Origin: JAHEKD01 sp965204695
GTDB lineage: Bacteria; Pseudomonadota; Gammaproteobacteria; Arenicellales; JAHEKD01
Direction: 5' to 3'
Assembly: GCA_965204695.1 (NCBI GenBank)
Contig: OZ242007.1
Location: 930,001 to 994,000, forward strand
DNA length: 64,000 nucleotides
Shown here in pieces: positions 34,449 to 42,035 of this stretch. The notes under the pieces were generated by a model. The model did not search any database, was not told where the DNA came from, and saw only the letters and a program-made list of their open reading frames with translations. The stretch's first letter is position 1, and each line of letters begins with the position of its first letter. Position numbers and translations under genes: made by a program.

Positions 34449-35273
34449 ATGATACGTAACTTCAAATATACGAGTTGGTTTATTATTGCGCTGGGACTGG
34501 TATTTGCTTTAATGGCATTGTGGCCTAAAAACAAAGCTCTCCATCATGACTTCTCAATTGCTGATGAAGACTCACCCATCGTGATTGATCATCAGCCTTG
34601 GGACACACTGCTCAAAAAATACATTGATGAATCCGATGGAAAGATCAGCAAGTTCGATTACAAAAATGTCTCAGAACAAGATAAATCTAATCTAAAAACG
34701 TATATCGCCACGTTAACAAAGGTCCAGGTCGACAAACTAAATTCAGTCGAACAAATGGCCTACTGGATTAATCTTTATAACGCTTTGACTATACAAATCG
34801 TTCTTAATGCCTACCCGATTGATACCATCAAAAAAATCGACTCACCTCTTTTCAAGACAGGGCCCTGGTCGAAAAAACGAGTTCAGGTTGAAGGTGAACC
34901 GTTAAGTCTGGATGATATAGAACATCAAATTTTGAGACCTGTTTACCAGGATCCCCGGGTACATTATGGAGTGAACTGTGCTTCACTAGGCTGTCCTAAC
35001 TTACAATCACAGGCTTATACCGCAGAAAACTTAGAAGAACTGCTTGATCTTGGTGCTGAACAATACATCAATCATCCTCGAGGGTTAAGTGTTATTAATG
35101 GCAAACTACATGCATCTAGCATTTATAAATGGTTTGCCAGTGATTTCGGCGGCGAACAGGATTTACTGGATCATTTCCTCGATTACGCCAATGACGAATT
35201 AGCCCAACAACTGCAACAACACACACGAATCTCCGATTACCACTACGATTGGTTGATCAATGAGAAATCATGA
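34449..35273 (+). CDS. DUF547 domain-containing protein
   Basis: The product is 274 aa. A short N-terminal hydrophobic segment (about residues 7-27) anchors or exports it. The rest is DUF547, recognised by AYWINLYNALTIQIVL and VHYGVNCASLGCPNL. The domain has a transglutaminase-like look, with Cys and His conserved, but no activity is established. It overlaps the glycosyltransferase gene by 4 bp, so the two are cotranslated. The 239 bp upstream, after the ALDH gene, contain nothing I recognise. Confidence 0.85.
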   Translation: MIRNFKYTSWFIIALGLVFALMALWPKNKALHHDFSIADEDSPIVIDHQPWDTLLKKYIDESDGKISKFDYKNVSEQDKSNLKTYIATLTKVQVDKLNSVEQMAYWINLYNALTIQIVLNAYPIDTIKKIDSPLFKTGPWSKKRVQVEGEPLSLDDIEHQILRPVYQDPRVHYGVNCASLGCPNLQSQAYTAENLEELLDLGAEQYINHPRGLSVINGKLHASSIYKWFASDFGGEQDLLDHFLDYANDELAQQLQQHTRISDYHYDWLINEKS

Positions 35274-35965
35274 TTAACGGCCATACTATTGCATTAATTA
35301 TTCCGGCTCTGAATGAAGAAAAATCAATTTCCTATGTACTGAAAGATATTCCAGAACAAGTCGATCAGGTAATTGTTGTGGATAATGGCTCAACCGACGC
35401 TACCGCACAGATTGCTAAACAACTGGGAGCCAGAGTTATCGTTGAACAGCAACGTGGTTATGGCTCGGCCTGTCAGAGCGGTATAAAAGTCGCTACTGAC
35501 TTCGATATCGTGGCATTTATGGATGCTGATTACAGTGATTATCCTGCAGATATCCTTAAAGTTTTGACGCCCATCTGCCAGAATAAAGCCGAATTTGTGA
35601 TCGGATCACGTTATGAATCAGACCAACGAAAACAAGTCATGACCTTAGCGCAGCGAGCTGGAAATCGATTCGTTTGCTTGTTGCTGCATAAACTCATTGG
35701 GTATTGCTATACCGATTTGGGCCCTATGCGTGCTATCCAGTCTAAACGATTAAAGCAGTTAAACATGACAGATCAAGACTATGGTTGGACCATAGAAATG
35801 CAAATCAAGGCCATACACCACAGATTAAAAATTCGGGAGATTCCCGTTCGTTATCGACCCCGCATCGGTGAATCAAAAATTTCCGGGACCCTAAAAGGGT
35901 CGGTTTTAGCTGGCTATAAAATCCTATTCTGGACGGCCAGAAGCCGAATAGTCAGTCCAGGCTAA
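35270..35965 (+). CDS. family 2 glycosyltransferase
   Basis: The product is 231 aa of GT-A fold. It has IIPALNEEKSISYVL at the N-terminus, VVDNGSTDAT, and the metal-binding DADYSD near residue 84, followed by FVIGSRYES. It resembles dolichyl-phosphate mannosyltransferase-like enzymes (DPM1/polyprenyl-phosphate type) without the C-terminal membrane segments. It probably transfers a sugar from a nucleotide donor to a lipid carrier. Its 3' end overlaps the convergent membrane glycosyltransferase-like gene by 42 bp. Confidence 0.9.
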   Translation: MINGHTIALIIPALNEEKSISYVLKDIPEQVDQVIVVDNGSTDATAQIAKQLGARVIVEQQRGYGSACQSGIKVATDFDIVAFMDADYSDYPADILKVLTPICQNKAEFVIGSRYESDQRKQVMTLAQRAGNRFVCLLLHKLIGYCYTDLGPMRAIQSKRLKQLNMTDQDYGWTIEMQIKAIHHRLKIREIPVRYRPRIGESKISGTLKGSVLAGYKILFWTARSRIVSPG

Positions 35966-37267
35966 TTTGGTTCCCCTGAACAACTGCCAGGCGATTACGG
36001 TAAAAATAGGGAAATAAACCAGAGTCCATCCCCACCAGGGCTGCTGATAGGCGCCAATATGTTGTTGATCAAGGTGAAGCCCGATAATATAGCTGAACCA
36101 CATACTCACACTAGCAACCCATATCCAAAGACTAGAAAACAAGCAAGCAAACGGCAATAACCAAAGTAGATACCACGCATTAACAACCGGTGAAACTGCC
36201 AATAATAAGCCTAAGACCATGTCTGCCCGGAAAAAAGGAGTTAATCCTTTTTTATCGAACATATATTGAACAAACAGTATCACCCAACCTATTGCAAATA
36301 ACAGGGCGAGCAAATACCGTGCTGTTTTTTTAGAAAAAAAATATTCAAACAAATAATAAAAACTTGCATTAAAGCTCCAGTTTTGAGCAAACTGAATCAG
36401 TACGCTAATATCAGTATTAGCTTTAATCAAAAACGGCAAATAAAGCACCAGCAATGCTAATGCGAAGACAACCCAATAACGCCAATTAATCTTGATCAAT
36501 ATAAATGGAAGTAAAACCAGCACAAAAATTTTGCTGGCCAGTGCAAGAGCGAGACAAATCGCAGTGAAAAAATAAGATTTGTGTATTAATAAATATCCCG
36601 CAAGCAGAATAAAGAACACGGGGATAACATCTGGATGTGCAGTAAAGACTACCTCTTTGATCACCAAAGGATTCCAGGCATAAAGCATCACTACATCTAA
36701 GCTTACCCAGCGCGTCAATATAAAAATAATGCCAAGGTCAAATAGCAAATTTATAACTTGCAACACATCGATATTCGCCGGCGAAATAGTATATGCTAGT
36801 AAAAAGATATATTGTAAAACTGGCGCATAAATGGTCGGATAGTCAGGATTATTGACTGAATCTAACAAATCCTGGCAGATGGGCGGCAACTGATTGTCCA
36901 CAAACAAGGATTCAGGACTGATGCCATAGGGGCTACCATAGTGAACAAAAACACAACCATCGAGCAAATATCGAAAATAGTCATCCTCAAGGATTGGATC
37001 ACCAATAACAGCCAATAATCGCAGAACAATAGCTGTCCCGATCAACTGAAAAAAAGTGATTTTTTTACCCGACTGGCACAGATAAAAATAAAACAAAAAC
37101 AATACAGCGCTGTTGAACAACCCAACGAACAACAACTGAAACAGATCAACACCTGTTGATCCACTGATAATCCACCAACAATAACCGGCTGCCGATAAGC
37201 ACAGCAGCATCAATAAATATGTATACGGAACTTTATCTGCAGAAACGCTGTCTATTGTATTTTCCAC
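35924..37267 (-). CDS. polytopic membrane protein, GT87/DUF2029-like mannosyltransferase
   Basis: The product is 447 aa with about 11-13 hydrophobic segments. Between the first ones lies a periplasmic-loop motif, DPILEDDYFRYLLDGCVFVHYGSPYG in outline, whose acidic DD pair and the following YxxPYG are typical of GT-C glycosyltransferases using polyprenyl-phosphate sugars. The adjacent GT2 could make that donor. The function would be glycosylation of an envelope component. It is convergent with the GT2 gene and divergent from a small exported protein. Confidence 0.75.
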   Translation of the reverse strand: MENTIDSVSADKVPYTYLLMLLCLSAAGYCWWIISGSTGVDLFQLLFVGLFNSAVLFLFYFYLCQSGKKITFFQLIGTAIVLRLLAVIGDPILEDDYFRYLLDGCVFVHYGSPYGISPESLFVDNQLPPICQDLLDSVNNPDYPTIYAPVLQYIFLLAYTISPANIDVLQVINLLFDLGIIFILTRWVSLDVVMLYAWNPLVIKEVVFTAHPDVIPVFFILLAGYLLIHKSYFFTAICLALALASKIFVLVLLPFILIKINWRYWVVFALALLVLYLPFLIKANTDISVLIQFAQNWSFNASFYYLFEYFFSKKTARYLLALLFAIGWVILFVQYMFDKKGLTPFFRADMVLGLLLAVSPVVNAWYLLWLLPFACLFSSLWIWVASVSMWFSYIIGLHLDQQHIGAYQQPWWGWTLVYFPIFTVIAWQLFRGTKLAWTDYSASGRPE

Positions 37268-37287
37268 TTTAAATAATATATCTGATC

Positions 37288-37605
37288 ATGAATTCAACCA
37301 AATGTTCAAATCTAATCTTGATTTTACTAATAAGCTTTCTTACCTTTTTTGCAAGCCAATTGATTCATGCATCAGGTTCGGGCGGAGCTGATAGAACCAG
37401 GGCGAATCAATACGAATTGGGTAAAAAAACATTTCAAAACAAACTAGCCTGTGATCAATGTCCCTTAACATCAATCGAAGTCAATCAGCAAACTGCGCGA
37501 GAATTATTACCTAAATTAAGACGCCGGGGAGAATTAGGAAAATTGCTAAACTGGTCTGAACGTTTCAACGTCAAGGTATATTTAAAAAAACGCTACAATC
37601 TGTAA
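37288..37605 (+). CDS. hypothetical exported protein with CxxC
   Basis: The product is 105 aa. A Sec signal peptide covers about residues 1-29 (NLILILLISFLTFFASQLIHASG in pieces). The mature part contains a Cys pair in LACDQCPLT near residue 56 and a basic C-terminus. The spacing resembles a c-type haem site (CxxCH), but Pro replaces His, so haem binding is unlikely; a disulphide or metal site fits better. It starts 20 bp from the divergent membrane glycosyltransferase gene. Its function is unknown. Confidence 0.65.
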   Translation: MNSTKCSNLILILLISFLTFFASQLIHASGSGGADRTRANQYELGKKTFQNKLACDQCPLTSIEVNQQTARELLPKLRRRGELGKLLNWSERFNVKVYLKKRYNL

Positions 37606-37729
37606 AGAATCTATGACGGTTGACATAGTTTCAGTTATCACCTATCTCAGTATTTTGGTTACTGAAAAATAATTTTTGCACAATAATCTCAACCAGAATT
37701 CTAATTAATAATCATTGACAGTAAATCTG

Positions 37730-38575
37730 TCATAAAGGATCGGGGGTTGCCACAGACTTAAATTCTATTTCATTATTGGAAACGTTAATATCCGCTAGCG
37801 GTTGTTCAAATGAACCGCTTAATCGGTTACCGGCAACATCTTCAAACATTGGATTTATTACAATTCGGTAGTTCTGATCCTGCCAGGGCTTGATGGGTTG
37901 AAAAAGCCACTGCGAATCGGCAGCTCCTAGATCAATGTGACCCGGAATAATAGAATTATTTTCATCAATAACACGAATACTATAGGCGAGTGACACATGG
38001 TCATGGGGTTTGTTTAATTGAATGTCGAGCCAATCCATTGAGTTAAGTTGTGGTGTAATGACATTCCACTGGCTGAGGTCAACAGCACTATAATCCGCAT
38101 CAATGACATTAAAGATCTTGTTGAATTCAGCTGTTAAATTACAACCCTGTTCATTACTTATGCTTGAATCAATTTGTAAGGTATATCGATTCCCGCTTTT
38201 GATTGCTCGTCCCATTGTATTATGTGCACGCAATCCTGTTTTAACACGTCCGGGATCAAGCAATAATGTCAATCGATGTCCATCAGGGCTCCACAGATCA
38301 ACCTTATTAGCCAAAAATGTGCCGTCTACAACATTTTCATTTTCATCCAGTAATCGAATCGCTTTCAGGGCATCGTTACGATGCATGGGTTGATCGAAAT
38401 AAACGTATAGACGTAACAGATTTTCAGGCAGTTTATCCGCCCTGGGGTAAACTTCGGTGACAGTCGGACTATTTTGACAAGCTTGGAGAATTGGAATAAA
38501 TCCAACCAGGCAATAGAGGAATAATACTAATCTAGTCAATACCATAGGTTTTTCTGGCAACTTAACCGCCATCAT
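37730..38575 (-). CDS. hypothetical lipoprotein with Ig-like (Big_5) domain
   Basis: The product is 281 aa. A hydrophobic N-terminal segment (about residues 11-31) ends in LQACQNSP, a likely lipobox with Cys near residue 33. The part after it, VTEVYPRADKLPENLLRLYVYFDQPMHR in outline, is the start of a bacterial Ig-like Big_5 domain. A second beta-rich half includes IKPWQDQNYRIVI and AGNRLSG. It is probably an envelope-anchored binding or structural protein. It is the last gene of a leftward pair with the beta-propeller-like gene (14 bp). Confidence 0.65.
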   Translation of the reverse strand: MMAVKLPEKPMVLTRLVLFLYCLVGFIPILQACQNSPTVTEVYPRADKLPENLLRLYVYFDQPMHRNDALKAIRLLDENENVVDGTFLANKVDLWSPDGHRLTLLLDPGRVKTGLRAHNTMGRAIKSGNRYTLQIDSSISNEQGCNLTAEFNKIFNVIDADYSAVDLSQWNVITPQLNSMDWLDIQLNKPHDHVSLAYSIRVIDENNSIIPGHIDLGAADSQWLFQPIKPWQDQNYRIVINPMFEDVAGNRLSGSFEQPLADINVSNNEIEFKSVATPDPL

Positions 38576-38589
38576 CTGACAGCATTAGA

Positions 38590-39630
38590 TCAAGAGGCCA
38601 TTAAACGCAGTAGAGTTTCATTGTGCCCTATCTCGGACAAGATCAGAATAACCCGCATCTGCTTTAGTATGTTCTGAAATTCACGAAAGAAATCCTGCTC
38701 CGCGGGATACTCATAATCAGGAAAATTATACTCACTAATAAAATCGGGTAGACGAAAATAAGCGCTCTTGCGAAAGGACACTAAATCAATATCACCAGTC
38801 TCGATATTACGCTTTAAGGTTGCGATATATTGCGCATCCTGATCAGCCACCTGTAAAACACCTGATAATGATAATGGGCGGGATGGAACCCCAGCATGTC
38901 CCCACATTTCAGGTGTGGAGAGGCTTTCCTTTTGGTTTCCTTCAACCAAATCTGCAACACGAATCAAGTCAGCATTACGCTCTTTATGTACGATGAGCAC
39001 ATAGTCTTGCGGTTTTTGCTGCTCATTTAGTGCAGAAAAATGTAACACGTCAAGTGGTGTGTTACCGTAGCCAAGCTCGGCGACAATTTTCCCGCGCACA
39101 TGCGCTCCATCTTTAAGGTCTTTTGTTGGTATCGTCACTAATGGCGTACAGGTATAAGCAGCAACAACTGTTTGCTCTCCATCCAAATCTATCACCGTCA
39201 TCGCTCTGATCGGTGCACGAGTTTCAATTTGATCGTGCACAGTATGGTAGATCTCGATATGCGTTGTATCATTGGTTTGCTCAAAGGGATAAGGGGTTTG
39301 TCGTAATGTTGATGCGAATTCCCCCGTCGACAGACCTGAGACAAATAATGTACCGTCAACATAATCGAGGTCGGTGATGGCAAGCGTTGTTGCAGGGATA
39401 TCGCGCCAAAACTTAACCCCATCATCAACAGCATCTTTAATTTGTTTGGAGGTTTGTGAATATTTAGAAAGATCAACGATTGTTATTTGAGCGGATGCAT
39501 CCGTTCGAACAATCGCCGGTTGCGATTTTCCCGCGGCGGTCATTGTTAATGAAATCCATATTTCACCGCTTACTGGATGTGCTGCAATATCATGATAAAT
39601 GATATCCCGATCGCTAAAAAGTCTCTGCAA
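38590..39630 (-). CDS. hypothetical beta-rich (propeller-like) protein, possibly 5'-truncated
   Basis: The product is 346 aa with repeated short strands such as IAAHPVSGEIWISL, ITDLDYVDGTLFVSGL and RPLSLSGVLQVADQD, suggesting a beta-propeller. No family is recognised. Only a TTG start at 39630 is available, with GGAAG six bases upstream; there is no ATG near the beginning and no signal peptide, although its neighbour is a lipoprotein. In-frame TGA codons lie just upstream. A different frame upstream (ending at 39615) also looks protein-like, so an N-terminal part may have been lost by a frameshift. Confidence 0.55.
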   Translation of the reverse strand: MQRLFSDRDIIYHDIAAHPVSGEIWISLTMTAAGKSQPAIVRTDASAQITIVDLSKYSQTSKQIKDAVDDGVKFWRDIPATTLAITDLDYVDGTLFVSGLSTGEFASTLRQTPYPFEQTNDTTHIEIYHTVHDQIETRAPIRAMTVIDLDGEQTVVAAYTCTPLVTIPTKDLKDGAHVRGKIVAELGYGNTPLDVLHFSALNEQQKPQDYVLIVHKERNADLIRVADLVEGNQKESLSTPEMWGHAGVPSRPLSLSGVLQVADQDAQYIATLKRNIETGDIDLVSFRKSAYFRLPDFISEYNFPDYEYPAEQDFFREFQNILKQMRVILILSEIGHNETLLRLMAS

Positions 39631-39800
39631 TCGGATCTTCCAGAGTCAGAGTATGGCTCAGGCGCTTTCGAAGCGTATCATTGGATCTGGTGAGATGTTT
39701 GAATATGATCAGCCCTGAATTGCAGATAAGAGTTTAAATAAGTAATGATTTATTGCCGAAGAAAATCGAAAAACAGTATTATGTATTGCGGCCCGACTTC

Positions 39801-41366
39801 TTATTCCAATAATGCTCTGAGAACTATATTCGCCATGTCTTTATCTTTGGCTTGATCATCCTTTATCCAAATCGTTTCATTTGCTTTACTGCTGAGTAGC
39901 CTTTTTGCAGTGTTTGTGTCTGTTTTAGAATTAATCAGCATAATAATTTTCTGCAAATGTGAGCTATTGGCAATGTTGCTTAGTTCATAGCTACAACCTT
40001 TTCGACCTGCGTGATAGTCACGCAAATCCATTAATACTAGATCTGTTTTTGAAATTAATGCATCTAGAGCCAATTTCCAGGTTGTATCAAAACACAAGAA
40101 TTCATTGACCCTGAATCGTCCATCTGGATCAGGGTCAAAATCCAGTTGAACCACTTCTTGCTCTAAGTGAGCGCTATCACGAATGAATCTGTCTTGTAAT
40201 CTACCGTTTAAAAAATCAAATAATTCATTGGGTTCAAGGGTTCGTATTGCAAGATCTTTGCCTGCTATCATGACTGTGTTTCCAGTATATCGCCATCGTT
40301 CAAGAACGTTATCGAATAATTTCTTTATCCCATCGTCTTCACGAAATACGCGTAGTAATAATAAGGTCGGTGGCTGATGTTTGGGTTTTAAAAGCGGTTG
40401 TAATATAAAATAAAATGAAGGGATTATCAGTATGCCGAACATTAATAGATAAGCATTTATGCCTAATCCATGACTTAATATTAATGATTGGAATAATAAA
40501 ACAATAAGCCACACACTAATAAGCAGGTAAATATATTCTGAGAAGAATTTGTCATCATATAACTTGGCAACTCTCCTTGCCAAACTTCGAAGCGGAAAAA
40601 AAGCAATCAGCCAGGGCACAATACCAAATAAGATAAATACAATGTAAGCATTGGTAAGTCGGGCTAAATCAAGTATCCATGAGTTGACGTTGTTCCCGGC
40701 GAGAGAGTCATCCAGCAGTTGGTAGCCAATCAGTGAAGCGCTAACGAGCAAGAAAAAGATAACAAGCAAATAAGGTCCGACTGTTCTAAGTTTTGAACTG
40801 GTCAAAATAATAATAAAGACTAGAAGTGGTAGTTGTTGACCATACAACCAAATCATAATTCCGAATAAAGTGATGGCTTCTCCTAGGTTCAACAATAAAA
40901 TCAGAACACTCACACAAAAGGTGTAAGCTAACGATAGAACAGCTATTTTGAGGCTGGACCAACGCTCTAGAAGTCCGATGCTAGGTATTATCGGCCAGGC
41001 ATAGGCTAACAGTAATTGGGCGGTTCTTCTGATTGGGAAAGGTTCATCAGCTGTTGCATTTTCTAAATTAAATAGAGCAATAATAAAAGATAGTATTAAT
41101 CCTAAAAAGGCAATAACGAATCTATATCGCCATATTGCTTTTTTATTTTGTTCGTTTAAAGCAAGTGGAATAGAATTTAAAAAACTGTGCGGTTGTTCAG
41201 ATTTCAGTGAACCCTGTTCAGCATCATCTTTTGGGCTTTCGTCCAATTGCATAAAAGACAGTATTTTGCTGTTATACCTTCGGGCAATAATCAACCCTGC
41301 CAATGAAGCCAGAACCAGGGCACTAATCAGTGCAAAAATAATTTGACCATCGTAATTATTATTCAT
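39801..41366 (-). CDS. membrane protein with C-terminal cytosolic TIR-like domain
   Basis: The product is 521 aa. About ten hydrophobic segments occupy residues 1-320. The remaining ~200 residues are soluble, starting LLLRVFREDDGIKKLFDNVL and continuing with SKTDLVLMDLRDYHAGRKGCSYELSNI and IIMLINSKTDT. That strand-helix alternation and the SDLVLxDL...CSYEL pattern look like a Rossmann/TIR-type domain also seen in membrane proteins of other bacteria. It could be a signalling or stress-sensing protein. I see no catalytic Glu I would trust and no known defence genes adjacent. Its function is unknown. Confidence 0.65.
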   Translation of the reverse strand: MNNNYDGQIIFALISALVLASLAGLIIARRYNSKILSFMQLDESPKDDAEQGSLKSEQPHSFLNSIPLALNEQNKKAIWRYRFVIAFLGLILSFIIALFNLENATADEPFPIRRTAQLLLAYAWPIIPSIGLLERWSSLKIAVLSLAYTFCVSVLILLLNLGEAITLFGIMIWLYGQQLPLLVFIIILTSSKLRTVGPYLLVIFFLLVSASLIGYQLLDDSLAGNNVNSWILDLARLTNAYIVFILFGIVPWLIAFFPLRSLARRVAKLYDDKFFSEYIYLLISVWLIVLLFQSLILSHGLGINAYLLMFGILIIPSFYFILQPLLKPKHQPPTLLLLRVFREDDGIKKLFDNVLERWRYTGNTVMIAGKDLAIRTLEPNELFDFLNGRLQDRFIRDSAHLEQEVVQLDFDPDPDGRFRVNEFLCFDTTWKLALDALISKTDLVLMDLRDYHAGRKGCSYELSNIANSSHLQKIIMLINSKTDTNTAKRLLSSKANETIWIKDDQAKDKDMANIVLRALLE

Positions 41367-41578
41367 GTCTATGCCAAATGATAACTACAGAGAATGTAAT
41401 TTTATATTACTGCAATTTACTGATTCCGGATGTGAAATAGATCACGTTTTAAGAGCTGAAATAAAGTTATTCATAACAGGAGCGAAACACACCCAGCCTT
41501 GGAATGTAGTATTGGAAGAAACTTGGGTAGAAAACAGAAAATTTGAATTCGATTTTCCAGTGTAACAGCTCAAATGGG

Positions 41579-41859
41579 CTACACACCGGCGGCTCGTTTC
41601 AGAGAGGAACTGGCCTTGAATTCAAGTTTACGAGATGCAGATATGATCATCGTTTCACCTGTTCTCGGATTACGAGCCTTACGTTCTGGTATCACCTTTG
41701 TCTGAAACCGGCCAATATTAGGCCCTAAGCTCAGTGAATCATCGTTCCGCAGACAATCAACCATGCATTGTTCCAATGCCCGGAAAGAATATTGATGATG
41801 TCACTTCTTTTTACACCAGAAAACTGATTTAAATAATCTACTAACTCAACTGTATTCAC
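41579..41859 (-). pseudogene. HU/IHF-family DNA-binding protein gene with one frameshift
   Basis: Read leftward, a GTG at 41859 opens a frame giving MNTVELVDYLNQFSGVKRSDIINIL. After one missing base at the A-run 41784-41786 (T-run on the coding strand), the HU/IHF pattern continues in the next frame: FRALEQCMVDCLRNDDSLSLGP, RFQTKVIPERKARNPRTGE, then a basic tail ending LKRAAGV. The RNPRTGE beta-arm is diagnostic of HU/IHF. Restoring one T would give a protein of about 94 aa. Either this is a decayed extra nucleoid protein or the run is a sequencing error. Confidence 0.75.
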
Positions 41860-41955
41860 TTCGGGTTTTTCCTAATCAATGCTAATTTACTAAAAAGTTA
41901 ACAGATGTGAGATAGGATTAAAAGGTTGACGTAACTTACCTTATACGACGGGAAA

Positions 41956-42011
41956 TCTATTTTGCTTTGCATGTTACCCCGTGGCAAGCCAAACCCTCGC
42001 TAGCGATAAAC
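41956..42011 (-). repeat. dispersed repeat, copy 2
   Basis: This is the reverse-strand relative of 23199-23266, sharing the ATCGCTAGCGAGGGTT block, GGCTTGCCACGGG and TGCAAAGCAAAATAGAT. It lacks about 10 bp in the middle, so its hairpin is incomplete. It lies between the acyl-CoA synthetase stop and the HU/IHF pseudogene. Both copies sit just past a gene boundary. Confidence 0.75.
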
Positions 42012-42035
42012 GGTTTCATCCAATTTATTTAAATC

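Noticed and set aside
37288..37605. The small exported protein as a c-type cytochrome.
   Set aside because: The CxxC motif is followed by Pro, not His, so covalent haem attachment is not expected.
41365..41565. A 66-codon rightward frame beginning at the divergent start of the TIR-like membrane protein gene.
   Set aside because: Its ATG overlaps the start codon of the leftward gene on the opposite strand and no ribosome site is visible. The product matches no family I recognise, so I did not list it as a gene.
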